From Sapria himalayana (Eukaryota > Streptophyta > Magnoliopsida > Malpighiales > Rafflesiaceae): 64,000 nucleotides of DNA. Every line of letters begins with the position of its first letter. Position 1 is the stretch's first letter. This document shows, piece after piece, positions 1-12,863 of this stretch. Where the stretch lies: the NCBI GenBank assembly GCA_029783825.1, contig JAREIK010012344.1, positions 22,393-86,392 of the forward strand. The letters are read 5' to 3'. The notes beneath the pieces were generated by a model. That model worked only from the letters and a program-made list of their open reading frames with translations, ran no database searches and had not been told where the DNA came from. The position numbers were made by a program, and so were the translations under genes.

Positions 1-1800
1 ATTTTATTTTTTATTTTGTTACTTAATTATGATTTTTTGAATAAGTAAGAAACTAATAATATTTTTTTATTTTGATGAATTAATTTTATATTATATTATA
101 TTATATATATATATATATATCTTTGATCTTATTTTGAATTAAAAGTTTGTATACCTCAATGTCTCAAGAATTATGTCTTGACTTACTAATTATTCAACTT
201 GTTATTTTATGCTTTTGCCTCTATAGGTATTTAAACTTATAGTATAAATTATATCTCATTCTTGTTTTATTTAATTACTAATTAATTTTTAATAATACAT
301 TTAATCATAATGATTTAAATAATGAAATGTATTTGGAAAAGTCTTTAACATTCGCATTCGCATTTTTATGATTTTTTTTGAGTTAACATATATTATTTCT
401 ATGAATATGACTTGGAGGAAAGTTGTGTTATATTACTGTAGTTGATACTATTATTATATATATTAATGAATTAAATATTTTTATATTCATATATTTTTTT
501 TATAAAAGTTTCGAATAGCTCAATGATTTAAATATTTCTTTAGTTTTTAAGTGATATATTTAAATGAAAACTTATTTTATTTTAGCTTATGTTTAAGCGA
601 TTATTTTTCGATGAGTTTTCCATTGTTATCTCTACTAGATATAAAAAAAAATATGAGAATATAGATTCTCTTATTCTTTAGGATTGATATTAAAAATGTT
701 TTCAATATTGTAAATCTTTTATTAGGTTTTGTCAAGAAGATGTATGCTGTGGTCCTATTTATATTCACAGATATATGAAAATATGTATTGAATTGCTTTT
801 ATTCTCTTTGAGTGATTCAAGATATTTTTGATTATTTGACTATTATTATTATTATTATTTTTGTGTCTCAATAATAATAAATCATAATATCAATTAATAT
901 TTTTGTATATTTTTCTAAAAATAAATTTATATATTAGAAAATATGTTGTTATATACACACTAAAAATATTTATAAATAGTTATCATATATTAAATAAACA
1001 ACACACTCTCAAATGCCCAATTGAATTACACCACTATAGTGAAAGAACTTGTATCAACAATCTTTTCTTTTAGCAATTTAATATCATATTTAATGGGAAC
1101 CAAAGTCATAGTATATACTAGATATTCTATGATCAAATATATCATAAAAAAGAAAGATGTGAGGTCTAGATTGATTTGATGAATTTTACTATTACACTAG
1201 TTTGAACTAGAGATATTAGGTAAGAAATGTACATATAAGCAAAATTGAAAATAGCTTATCAAGACAAGAAAAAAAAGATAGAAGAGTTGTTGAAGAAGAT
1301 ATTAGATAGATTATTTTATTTGAACAAATTAAAATCTTGAATGAAAATGTAACTCCGTGGTATGTAGTATTGAATGAATCTTATCATTGCAAGTAGTACT
1401 CTGATCAAATTTTGAGGCAAAGTGTTATAGTTGGGAGAGTAGTAGTATCTTGTAATAATGACACTTTCTGCTCTTGCTCATACAAATTTGTGGAACATGT
1501 TAATATTTATGTGCTCAAGTATTTTTCTTCTCAAAATCAATGTTGATATTTACATATATATGCATAAATATATATGTGCATATACACTAACCTACACACA
1601 CACATATATACATCCATATACATTACTATACATTATATATCATAATACACATTTTTGTACTTTTGTATAAATTCACAGATGTATCTACATTTTCAAAGTA
1701 GTGTGTATATACTTGTATGCATGCATATACTACTGTACACCCACACAAACACACACATATACCTATATACCTATTTTTAAAGTTACACATGAAACAATTT

Positions 1801-1886
<86 letters not shown>

Positions 1887-3009
1887 TATTTAAAATTTTT
1901 TGATTTTGAAAATTTAATTAAAATAAAATATTATATATTGTACATAATTTATAAAATATTATAAATTCTTTATATTTAAATCAAATATTTGTGTGTGTGT
2001 GTGTGTGTGAAGCATATGAATGTGTAAAATGAAATTATGAATTAAATATATGAGCTTCTATATTATTCAAATAGTTGTTTTTTTAATATTTATATTAAAA
2101 TAACTATCATTATATTTATATAAATAAATGAATTTGACATATTTGCATATTATTTTCTTTTTACAATTATGTTAAAAATGAAAATATAGTTCATAAATAG
2201 ATAATATTTTTTTTTGTTTTTCTATATGATATTTTTATTAAAATATTAATGACCATGATAAATTTCTACCTATTATTTATTGTTATTAATAAATTTTTAG
2301 AAACTTTAATATTCAAACAAATATAATGTTGTGCATATAAATACATGCCTTTAATGTTTTGTAAAAAATTAATTATTTTTTTAATTATGTTCAAACAAAA
2401 TAGATTACCATTTAAATATATGAGTAAATTTTTCTACCAGTAATTATTTATTTTTATTTTATTCAAAATATATAAATGACCATATAAATATAAGAATTTG
2501 TTTTTTTAATAATTATTTTCAAATTTTTTTTCAAGTTGAATACATGACAATGTTTTTTTGTAATTAATAGATACATTTCAAACATTATTTATTTATAATA
2601 AATATAACATTTTGCATATTATGAAGTACAAATTTTATTTTGTAAATGAATTTTATTTTTAAATCTTTATCTTTGTAAATTGAAACTACATCACATATAT
2701 ATTTTAAAAATTTTTTATAATATTTATTACACAAACATATTATTATTTGTTTAGAAATTTACAACATGAATTTAAATAAATGAACATTTTATTAGAAATC
2801 AATTTTAGTTAAATGATATTAAGTGAAACAAAAATACAAACACTAAACATATTAAATCATAATGATTTATACAAACATATAAAAATACAATAAAAATACA
2901 TTTAATGTTGAAAAAATTAAATTTAAGTTCCTAAAATATATGGAAAATGATAAAGATTAATACAATATCCAAAAAAACATGTATGAATGAGATGAATGAT
3001 ATGAATGGA
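1..3009. other. AT-rich DNA, no gene recognised (probable inner part of left CACTA element)
   Basis: No coding region can be supported. The sequence is strongly AT-rich and shows stop codons in all frames; the only long frames are made by (TA)n/(TG)n runs. It lies inward of the CACTA terminus at 5,701 and is therefore probably internal sequence of that element, but I see no transposase motif here. This assignment is inference from position. Confidence 0.4.
1801..2009. repeat. (TA)n-(TG)n microsatellites
   Basis: A compound microsatellite of TA dinucleotides (about 1,801-1,825) runs directly into TG dinucleotides (about 1,826-1,880). A second short TG run lies at about 1,989-2,009. The 60-residue open frame ending here (VCVCVC tail) is a product of the repeat. 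Confidence 0.9.
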
Positions 3010-3181
3010 TATTAAATTTCTGAAGCATGTAGTTATACATGTTGCAGATGTAGTTATATATAGTTTTTCATGTAATTATATATATTTAGACATATGACTA
3101 TGTATAGGTATTGATGTAGATAAATAAAATTATATATAGTAATATGTTGATATACATGTTGTTAACTATATTTATATATAG

Positions 3182-3257
<76 letters not shown>

Positions 3258-3420
3258 ATTAAATATATGTTGTTATATCTATATATAGTTATTTTCATGT
3301 GTACTATTTTTATAGTTATAGATATAGTAAAATACACTTATATATTTATGTGTTATTACTCATGGGATTAACATATTTAAATAATTTATTATTTAAATAT
3401 TAAATATATTGTTATATACA
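3010..3420. repeat. Single degenerate unit related to the ~545-bp satellite, with (TA)n(TG)n core
   Basis: The segment is built of the degenerate word ATAGTTATAC and its variants, and contains phrases in the same order as the satellite at 55,480-58,690, for example TATTAAATATATGTTGTTAT followed later by ATAGATATAGTAAAATACA. A (TA)n run (3,184-3,232) followed by (TG)n (to about 3,257) sits in the middle. It lies about 2.3 kb inward of the CACTA terminus at 5,701. This suggests that the satellite started as an ordinary internal part of this CACTA family. Confidence 0.6.
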
Positions 3421-4150
3421 CAGTGCTCACCACAAACACCAACATCTATTTTGTGATTAACATTTTAAATCACAATGCTGTCAAGTAGAAAAAAAATAAA
3501 AATCAAGTCGGCATACCTGCTGTGCAGCATCAACATCCACACAATGAGAACACATTATATCACACATGCATGAAGTATGTATACAAATCAATTTATAAAA
3601 GCAATCCAAGAATACCATGGTGATCAATGAAGAAGAATTTCGACATAAAAAATAAAAGAATCAAAACATACACTTTTCCATTAAGATAATCGATGAAGAA
3701 TTAGGGTAGAAAACATACGTCAAATCAATAAGAAATTCTCACTTACTCTTCGATTAGGTTTTGATGCATCGGTGTCAAGAGATAGAGGCGGACTGTGGAC
3801 TTAGGCACTAGTTAGAGTTTTCTATTGAGTCTCGACAACAAGTGACTATATATTTTACCAAAATATTTAGATTTTTCATTATAAAAACATTAAATAAAAA
3901 ATAAATATATGAATTACAAAAAGACTCATTTTTTTATTAATTATCAAAATATTTTCAACAAAATTTATGTGCTTGTAGCAAGTACACATGAAAAACAAAC
4001 ACCTTATTATTTTTTATTATAAAATTAATTAAACAATAAATATATAAACAATTTCAAAAAAATATATGATTAGCCTTATAACAAAAAAATCAAAGCTACA
4101 AAATTTATAAACTTCATATAATAAGACATGCATGAAAAGATAATTTGTCT
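3421..4150. other. Unassigned, possible CACTA leader region
   Basis: No gene recognised. Between about 3,430 and 3,860 the base composition is less AT-extreme than its neighbours, which may mark an old non-coding exon or leader upstream of a transposase lying beyond the window start. No motif proves this. Confidence 0.25.
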
Positions 4151-4873
4151 TCTAGTCACTCTTCTAAGAGTTATAACTTATTTTTTATGTTAAAAAATTT
4201 ATAAATATATATGTTTTATGGTTATAAATTTTTAAGAATTCATATTAATTTTTATGAAGATAATCTGAAATAATTTAAAGGCATAAAATTTCATATTATT
4301 TGATATTATTAATAATTTTTAAAATTCTAAAAATTACTTAAAGTAAGAAGATAATTAAAAAGGTTATATTTATTATTTTAATAAAGACAGAATTTTAAAA
4401 GCTAATAGTAAAATTATTATTCATTTAATTCTTATAAATTTTAGTATGGGCACACATCTATGTATTTATTTTTAAATAGTAATTTATTTTCTTTTAAATT
4501 TAATAAAAAAATTAAATTTTTATTATAATTCAAGATTTTCAAATTTTCTATTAATTTATTTTTTTTAAGTTTTATATAATCAGACTTTTTTTATACTTAT
4601 AATAATATTAATATTTACTAGTTTATTCGTCAATTCGGATATTTTCGAAAATATTTTTAATTTAATCATACAATGAATTATTTTACCTTTATATTAGTCG
4701 AAATTTTAATGTATGTTCATTTAATTTTTAAAATATCTTAAAAAATTATTATATTTATATAATTAATTATTTAATCTTACTTTAATAATAAGTTTCAAAA
4801 TTAAAAATTTTAGAAAAATTTTTTGTATACTTTTTAAAAAAAATTATAATCATAAAAATAGTTATTCTAGTCC

Positions 4874-4918
<45 letters not shown>

Positions 4919-5701
4919 ATTTTTATATATTTTAAATTATTTATTTTAATATTATTTTTTATAATTTTATGAGGAGAATGTGTCTTTCAAGAATCCCTCA
5001 CATATAGACCATAACATACATTTGATAAACAAAATTAAATAAAATATTAAAACAAATAATAAATTTTAAAAAATTAAATAATTAAAGATTGGCTAGAGAA
5101 ATTCCATCTCTAAATCCATAGCAATATTTCGGATGTAATTAGTAGGAAAATTCCGTCACTAAATCTAATGTTATATTCTTGATTTTATTAGCTAATAAAA
5201 TTTCATCGCTAAACCCATCACTATTTTTCTGATGATATTATTTAGGAAAATTCCGTCGCTAAATCAGTCGCTATATTCTGGATGAAATTAGCTAGAGAAA
5301 TTTCATCGCTAAATCCGTCGCTATATTCTGCATGTAATTAGCTAGGTAATTTCCATCTCTAAATTCATCACTATATTTCGGATTTAATTTGCTAGGAAAA
5401 TTTTGTGACTAAGTCCATTGCTATATTTCGGATGAAATTAGGTAGGGAAATCCTGTCCCTAAATTCATCTCTATATTCCAATTGAAATTACTAGAGAAAT
5501 CTCGTCACTAAATTCATCACTAAATTCTCTGCTTTTCTTTGTGTGGAATTTACGTGGCTATTCTATAGCTAATCTATTGCAAATTTTTATTTCAATGAAA
5601 AATTAGAAATCCCTTGCTATTCCCTAGCTAATCCCTCGCAATTTAGCTAGGGATTGATCCCTAGCAAAAATTCCCTAGCTAAATAAAATTTTTTTGAAGT
5701 G
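4151..5701 (-). mobile_element. CACTA transposon, terminal region (probable 5' end, body extends left)
   Basis: Read on the minus strand the region starts at 5,701 with CACTTCAAAAAAA, a CACTA-superfamily type terminus, followed by subterminal motifs such as GCTAGGGAATT and CCGTCGCTA. About 1.5 kb of it is homologous, in inverted orientation, to 44,339-45,720, the left end of the outer CACTA element. Shared landmarks are the phrase around 4,975-5,030 versus 44,812-44,865, and TGCCC-n-TACTAAAATTT near 4,440 versus 45,440. The homology stops near 4,150 and 45,720, where internal sequences differ. The terminus abuts a truncated Copia reverse transcriptase at 5,702. I call it the 5' end because TNP2 orientation in the inner element makes the other terminus type the 3' end. 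Confidence 0.75.
5091..5540 (-). repeat. Nine-copy 50-bp CACTA subterminal tandem repeat
   Basis: Units starting with GCTAGGAAAATTCC-like words recur at 5,091, 5,141, 5,191, 5,241, 5,291, 5,341, 5,391, 5,441 and about 5,490, an exact 50-bp spacing. Each carries a TCGCTAAATCCGTCGCTATATT-like core. Subterminal repeats of CACTA elements are known binding sites for the element's second protein (TNPA in En/Spm); that role here is inferred. Confidence 0.85.
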
Positions 5702-8259
5702 TTTGATCTATCTCTATTGATCTTTAAGCTTAATATATTGGTAGCTTCACCTAAGTCTTTCATTGAGAAACAATTTCTAAGCTAAGCCTTTATTTATTGT
5801 AAGAAAGAGATATTATTTCTAATGAGAAGTATTTCATCTAAATATAAAATAAGAAAGAATACTGTACTCCCACTAATCCTTTTGAAGACATAAGGTTTAT
5901 CTTCAACCTTAATAAAGCCAAACTCTTTGATTACATTATCAAATCAAAGATTCCAACTTCTTGAAGCTTGGTTTAATCCATAAATAGACTTATGAAACTT
6001 ACATATCTATGTAGCACCCTTTAGATCAACAAAAGCTTCAAGTTGTGTCTTGTACACATCCTCAAATAAATTCTGATTAAGGAATGTAGTTTTGACATTC
6101 ATTTGCCAGATTTCATAATCATGGTAAGTTTTAATCACAAGCTAGATTCAAATGGAATTAAGCTTTGCAACTAGTGAGAAGATTTCATCATAGTCTATAC
6201 CATGACTTTTTTTAAAACATTAAGCAACCAATATTCCTTTAAAGGTAGTACATTACCATCCATGTCAGTTTTTCTTTTAAAAACCCATTTGCACCCAATG
6301 AGATTTATCCCTTTAGGTGGACAACCAAAGACCATGCTTGGTTGGTACACATGTATTCCATTTTAGATTTCATGGCAACCAGCCATTTCTTAGAATCTAG
6401 ACTCAATGCTAGTTTGTATATCTCAAATTTCTCTAAGATCTTCTTTTCTCCCACTAGTTTTTCTAGAAATAAATTCTCTTTCTAGAAAAACACCATTTCT
6501 TGTGTCAACCACTTTCCTTGTGTGTGAATATAAAAGTAGTATCATTTTGTTTCATTGGGATATCCTAAAAAATAGCAATTGTCTGAATTGAGCCATAGTT
6601 TCTCTAAGACTTGACGTCTAAAATAAGGATCACAACCCTAAATCTTCATGAAAGATTTTTTGGGACTCTTTAATGGCCATATCTCATATGTTGTCTTTGT
6701 AACTACCTTAGATGGAACATGGTTAAGTGTGAAAGAAGCTATCCTTTGAGCATAACTCTAGAAGGAAGAAGGAAGATCTACATGACTCATTATTGATCAT
6801 ACCATGCGTAACAGAGTATGATTCCTCCTTTCTGATACACCATTTCATTGTGGTGTTCCAGGTAGAGTGAGTTGGGATATGATCCCATATTAAACTAGAT
6901 GAGCACGAAACTCTTGGCTTAAGTATTCACCACCTTGGATCTGATCTAAGTATCTTAATACTTTTTCCATGTTGATTTTGTACTTCATTCATAAATTCTT
7001 TGAAATTTTCAAAGGATTCTAACTTTTGTTTCAATAAATACATATAGCCGTAACTACTGATATCATCAGTAAATGTAATGAAATACTGGTAGCCTCCTCT
7101 AGTTATTATATTGAAAAAGCCACATACATCATTATGTATATGTCCTAACAAATCATTTGACCATTTTTTTTGACCAGTAAAAGGAGTTATAGTCATTTTG
7201 CCTAATAGAAAAGACTCGCAAACTTCATTTGATTGAAGATCAAATGAGTCTATAAGTAAATATTTATGGAGTTTAGATTAACATTTCTCATTTAACACAT
7301 TGCTTTTTGTCAATGATCTACTCTTTCTAAGATCATGCACATTATTACAAATGTGAGAAGCATATATGATATCTAATACCCATATTGAAGAAGTAGATAA
7401 ATTGATTTCAATAACATAAATACCAAAGGTAGAAGTCTCACTTCCATTCATCCTTTTCAATTCTTCCAAGTATTGTTTCAGTTCCATTCCAATGTCCAAT
7501 CTGACCATAGTGGAAGCAAGTACATTCATTAGCCACCTCTCACTTAGGTTTCAATGCAGAAGATTTTGCCTTGCCTTTGGTTTGGGGTTTACCCTTATCT
7601 TCTGAATTTATGTTTTCTTTTTCCCTATTGCCCCATCATTATGGATTTAATCTTTTAAGATTTTGTTTAGTAGTTCTCACATTTCATAACAACTCAGGCA
7701 AAGTTTTGGCAATTTTATTTATGTTGTAATTCATGACAAATTGATTATAGTTTTTAGGCAATGATAGCAAAAACTAAATCAGTATCTAACCCTTGGCTCA
7801 AAGGAAAGCTCAACCTTTTTAGATTCTCAATATACCCAATCTTTTTGAGCACATGAGTTCCAATAGGCCTCACTTCTATCATCTTGCAAATAAAATAAGG
7901 TCTTATATACCTCTTACTTCTCATGACTTGCTTGCTCTTGATATAGTCATTTTTAAATGTTCAACCATATCATAAGCATCAATGTTCTCATGTTTCTTCT
8001 AAAGCTTAGAGTTCAAGTTGCAAGCATAATGCATGTTATATCCAAAGCATCATCTTGGTACCTTTTATGAGCATCCTTATTAGCACGAGGAGTATTAGGA
8101 GCAGGTGATTTAGGAATAGACTACTTTAGGACATATAATTTTCTTCTTGTTGAGGACAATCCTCAAATTCCTATACCAATCCAGAAAATTAGCTTCATTA
8201 AGCTTGTCCTTCTCAAGGACAAATCACAGTGATAAGTTGTTAGACGTGTTTGTAGACAT
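5702..8259 (-). pseudogene. Copia gag-pol polyprotein, degenerate and truncated
   Basis: Polyprotein for the capsid and the enzymes that copy and integrate the retroelement. The start is the ATG at 8,259, opening with MSTNTSNN and soon LEKDKLNEANFLDWYRNLRI, a typical plant Copia gag N-terminus. A decayed CCHC knuckle (CFHYGQIGHW) lies near 7,500. The protease site region reads SSIWVLDIIYASHIC near 7,370 where functional relatives have DTGCASH, so the catalytic Asp-Thr-Gly is lost. Integrase core is visible at 7,196-6,927 (DLLGHIHNDVCG, YQYFITFTDDISSYGY, KILRSD). Reverse transcriptase runs from about 6,300 (IGCKWVFKRKTDMDGN) to 5,702; its YVDD box is altered to YLDE near 5,850, followed by SMKDLGEA. 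Many stops and frameshifts. Confidence 0.88.
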
Positions 8260-9750
8260 GGTATTCTAAAACACATGCAAAATTAGTATCATATTTAAAG
8301 TTTATTTAATTAGGGCTTTTATTAAATGATCCTCACACTAAATTATTTGGTTGTAAACAATCCTCAATTTTCTCTTTAAATTAATCATTTAGTGGGCCAA
8401 GATCCATATTTGACCTTGTCTTGAGTTACCTTTGGCTAAACGCCGAAAATTCCACTATTTAGGTAGGTAATATTACCAATTACATCTAATAGAACTATTG
8501 GATAATTAGGTGAATAATATATTTTGTTCTTAGCCCATCTTATGGTGCATCTCCTAATTTTATGCTTCTAAGTTCTCAATCTAATTGAGATAACTTAGTT
8601 AAGTCTCACCCAAAGTTCAATAGGTTGGATATCACTATTATCCTATCACACTCTACCAAGATAAATAAAAATACTTCACTTTGGCAAACCTATCTAATAT
8701 TGATTGAGGTTGTAATGAGTATCAAACTTTGGTAGGCATCTTTTATCGACTTAATTTTTAATTTTGAGGGATATCTTTAATTGTTTAGTAAAACAACGAA
8801 TTTAACATCCATCACATACATTTAAATATGTTTGTATTTATTTTATTAGGCTAGTTGTATAACAACATATATTGCACAAACACAAAATAAACATGACATG
8901 ATTATGGCCCAAACTAATATGATTTTCTCAAGCTAAAGAGAAAATTGAAATGTCAACCTAAAGGTATTACATCTTATCCAAGTGCTACCTTGGTTGTTTT
9001 ATGTTGTTTGTTGCTTTCACCTTTATAAAAACTTTCTAATCTAATACTATTCTAATCATATATTACATATCTAGAAGGAAATCTCAAGTTATATTTGAGG
9101 GGAATTAAAAGAGAAAAGAAATTTATAACTTGAATTGTATATTAAAAGGCATGACATGGAGGCCGTATTTAACTTACAACAACAGCAGACATAATCCATT
9201 CATATGGGGTAAAGAGCCATAACCATGCACCATGCAAAACATGCATCTAACATCACTTTATCATGATTATAATTAATCATTTATGGGGTATTATAATTTT
9301 GGGGTCCTTGGGGCATCGCCCCTAGTAGGGTCAAGGGGCATCGTCACGTAACCAAAACAAGATTGATTTATAAAACTGATTTATGACTTTAATCAAATCA
9401 CAATTTCATCTATAAAATTTTTAACATTTAAATATCTCTGTATAACAATTAAATGAATCTATAATCACTTATTTATAATCAAAATTTCATCTATAATATT
9501 AATTCATGGATGTAATCACACTACACTCTTGATTATCATATAAATACAATTTAGTATTCGTATTAATCAAATTAAAATAAACAAGTTACAAACAATATTA
9601 TTTGATCATATTAAACATATTAATATTATTGATCTGTTTCATGCATGATTAATTAAAATGCTAAAAAATCATTTGTATAATCATGATAATATGTTTGTTC
9701 ATATCAAATATAAATAGATATATAAACAATTTAATTAATTCGCAACCTCC
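8260..9750 (-). other. Copia leader between primer site and gag
   Basis: About 1.5 kb between the primer-binding site and the gag ATG. I see no coding sequence in it. This is the expected position of the untranslated leader and packaging signal of the Copia element; its length is on the long side for plant Copia families. Confidence 0.5.
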
Positions 9751-9762
9751 CTCTAATACCAT
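9751..9762 (-). promoter_or_regulatory. Copia primer-binding site (initiator tRNA-Met type)
   Basis: Immediately after the LTR end (…CCCAACA on the minus strand) the sequence reads ATGGTATTAGAGGGA. This closely matches TGGTATCAGAGC, the complement of the 3' end of plant initiator tRNA-Met that primes minus-strand synthesis in most plant Copia elements. Confidence 0.75.
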
Positions 9763-11150
9763 TGTTGGGATTTAGATAAATTTCATATTAGAATTTCATA
9801 GTTGACTAGGAACCAACAATGATCCAAGTAAATACAATTAAATGTTGGAAAAGAATGTTACCTATTGTAGCAAAAAATTAAACTTTTGATTCTGAATGGT
9901 TTGGTCTAATTCTAGCACAGTCATGTGTTCGTGCCTCTAGTAGTATCCACACAAACATATCTTTGTTATATATATTTTTTCATTTTGTATCTGTCACATT
10001 TAATATAATCTTTTGTTTTTTCACAAACCTTTCCAAAAGAATGTGGCATTAACTAAACGGATGTGTCATTAACTAAAAGGATGTGTCATTAATAAAACAA
10101 TTTGATTTTTCACGCACCTTTCTAAAAGGATGTGTCATCAATGAAACCTTTTAGTTTTTCACACTCCTTTCTAAAAGGATGCTTCATTAATTAAACCATT
10201 TGGTTTATTACACATCTTTCTAAAATAATGTGTCATTAATGAAACCTTTTAGCTTTTCATACACCTTTCTAAAAGGATGTGTCTTTAATGAAAATGATAT
10301 GTTATTAATTAAAATGATGTGTCATTAATGACACATCATTCTAAAAGTGAGAAATGTGGGCGTTAGGTTTGTGCCCTTTTTAAAGGTCCAAACATTTACT
10401 AATTGGACCAAACTCTTAGTCAAATTAGCGTAAGATATGAAATGAATTTCAGACTTAAAATTATGCCTAGTTTATTTTAGTCTAACTAAAATAAAATAAT
10501 CTTCAAATATATATATGTTTTTATGTGTGTGACCCAATAGGTTCTCATAACATTAGTAGTGACTTTAAAATGTCATTTTAAAGAAACAAGCAATGAACAT
10601 CATTTAGCAATACATCATTGCTAACTAATTGATGAAAATATAATATATTCAACTTAAGCTAATTTCGTGACTTAGTTGATTGTAAGACTTAGTTCTTTTG
10701 TCAATGATATTTAGTTTTCTTTATGAGGCATGGATAATGTTATCCTCACATCAATCTATATGTTTCTTGATCTTTGAGTAGACTAAGTTAAAAAGCTAAG
10801 CTTAATATCTCATATTGACTTATTTCAGCATGACCATGCATTTTAGTAATCCTACTCAATCAAGAGGCCAACTGATATCACTTCTATTATATCAATGAGA
10901 TGAATTCCATCTACATAAATTACATTCCTCTGCATAATATATTATATACATATTAAAAAATTATAACCATTCTTGTTACAGTTGGCATCTACTGAATCTA
11001 AAGAATACAACTTCTTAAGTAGGAAACTAAAGTGACTTCAGGTCAAAAGATAATTTATAGTAATAGTCATGAGGAGAATGTGTAAGACACTTATATAACA
11101 ATCCTTGCAATATTCTTATTGCGGGTTAGTTCAGTATATGTTTTCCAACA
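9763..11150 (-). repeat. Copia 5' long terminal repeat (~1.39 kb)
   Basis: The right border is chosen because the plus strand runs from TGTTGGG at 9,763 to TTCCAACA at 11,150, giving the inverted TGTTGG/CCAACA ends usual for Copia LTRs. The inner border is fixed by the adjacent primer site. No 3' LTR is in the window, so the outer border is unproven. It contains the 49-bp tandem repeat at 10,070-10,310. Confidence 0.6.
10070..10310. repeat. 49-bp tandem repeat inside the LTR
   Basis: The word TTTCTAAAAGGATGTGTCATT recurs as variants with the TCTAAAA core at 10,121, 10,170, 10,219 and 10,268, an exact 49-bp spacing, preceded by partial copies from about 10,030. Tandem repeats in the U3 part of LTRs often act as enhancers; that is only a possibility here. 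Confidence 0.85.
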
Positions 11151-11404
11151 TATACTCATGTTTTAACTTAACATCTCATATTTGTTAACATACATGCTAG
11201 TCTTAATGTATTAATATTTTCTTTGATTATTATACTTGACTAGCAAAAATTTAGAGTAATTTTCCATAGAATATATCACTCTAGGGCAATATTATATTCA
11301 TCTAATATTTGCAAAGATCTAGAAAATATAATAAATATAAAATGATGCTTTTATACATATAAGATATGATACAAAAGTCCCAAAGAATCATTTAATGATT
11401 GAAT
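11151..11404. other. Unassigned junction between Copia LTR and TATC array
   Basis: About 250 bp of AT-rich DNA with no recognisable gene or element. The phrase AATGATTGAATTTT occurs twice (about 11,394 and 11,453), once on each side of the first TATC words, so the array may have begun expanding inside this sequence. Confidence 0.4.
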
Positions 11405-12691
11405 TTTAGTGGATACTCTAACATATCTATCCATATATCTATCAAGTTATATAATGATTGAATTTTTATTTATAATTCAATTTGATGATATATCTATCCA
11501 ACTATCTGTCCGTCAGTTTATTTATGTATCTGAGTATTTATTTATCTATGTATCTGACTATATGTCTATTTGTCTAACAATCTTTCTATATAACTATCTA
11601 TCTGTATATCTGTTTACCTATCTATTTGTCTGTCTGTCTATCTATCTAACTGTCTATCTATATATCTATCAATCTGTCTATCTATCTATCTATATTTCTA
11701 TCTACCTATCTATCTATGTAGCATTATGTCGATATGTATATTTGTGTTTCTCGTTATCAATCTATCAGTCTATTAGTCTATTAGTATACCATTCTATCTA
11801 TCTTCTATCTATCTTTGTATCTATTTGGCTATCTATCTATCTATCTATATATTTAAATATTTATCATCCTATCTATCTATATATCTATCTATCTATTATA
11901 TGTCTTTTTGTCTATCTGTCATTATGTCTATCTATTTATCTATTTATATGTCTCTTTATCTGGCTAACTATCTAACTATCTATTTATCTTTCTGACTATC
12001 TGTGTATATTTCTATATGAGTATCTACCTATATGTCTATTTACATATCTTTCTATCTATCAATCTATCTGTCTATCTATCTGTCTGTCTATCTATCTATC
12101 TATCTAAATTTTTATCTATATATCTACCTATAGATCTACCCATCTATCTATCTATTATTTGTCTGTATGTCTATATGACTATATGACTATCTTGATATCT
12201 TTTTATCTATCAATATATGTCTGACCATCTCTCTATTTGTCTATCTATGTATTTGTCTATTTATTTGCTTATTTTTCAATCTATCTGTATATCTATTTAT
12301 CTCTATCTATCTATTTGTCTATTTATTTATCTATATAATTGACTAGCTATATATCTTTATATCTATTTTTCTATCTATCTATTTTCAATATATATATATA
12401 TGTCTATTTATCTATATATCTATTTATCTATTTATCTATATATTTATTTATTTATCTATTTATCTATTTATCTATCTATTTATCTATTAATTTTTTATTT
12501 GTGAATATGCATTTTTGTCTATCTATCTTTCTCACTATCAATCATTCAGTCTATGAGTATATTAGTCTATTAGTCTATCTATCTATCTATCTGTCTATCT
12601 ATATGTATATTTGTTTATCTATCTATATGTCTATTTGTTTATCTATCTATATGTCTATCTGATCTATCTGTGTATCTATCTATCTATCTAT

Positions 12692-12716
12692 TTGTGTGTG
12701 TGTGTGTGTGTGTGTA
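12692..12716. repeat. (TG)n microsatellite in TATC array
   Basis: A short pure TG run embedded in the TATC array. Confidence 0.9.
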
Positions 12717-12815
12717 TCTATCTATCAGTATATCTATCAACATATCTATCTGTTAGTGTCTATTTATCTCTTTGTCTATCTATTTATCTATCTATTTGTC
12801 TTTCAGTCATTATGA

Positions 12816-12821
<6 letters not shown>

Positions 12822-12860
<39 letters not shown>
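12822..12860. repeat. (TA)n microsatellite in TATC array
   Basis: Pure TA dinucleotides, flanked on both sides by TATC words. It probably arose by slippage within TATC-rich sequence. Confidence 0.9.

Positions 12861-12863
<3 letters not shown>

Larger units (their letters stand above)
5702..11150 (-). mobile_element. Ty1/copia retrotransposon, 5' part, truncated by a CACTA insertion
   Basis: On the minus strand the order is LTR (11,150-9,763), primer-binding site, about 1.5 kb leader, gag, zinc knuckle, protease, integrase and reverse transcriptase. That is the Ty1/copia order (integrase before reverse transcriptase). The element stops within reverse transcriptase at 5,702, exactly where the CACTA terminus begins. 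The missing RNase H and 3' LTR are expected on the far side of that CACTA element, beyond the window start. All coding parts carry stops and frameshifts, so it is dead. Confidence 0.85.

Noticed and set aside
5091..5540. Regular direct repeats that might suggest a CRISPR array
   Set aside because: Units are contiguous 50-bp degenerate repeats without unique spacers, in a plant CACTA terminus; no cas genes are present.
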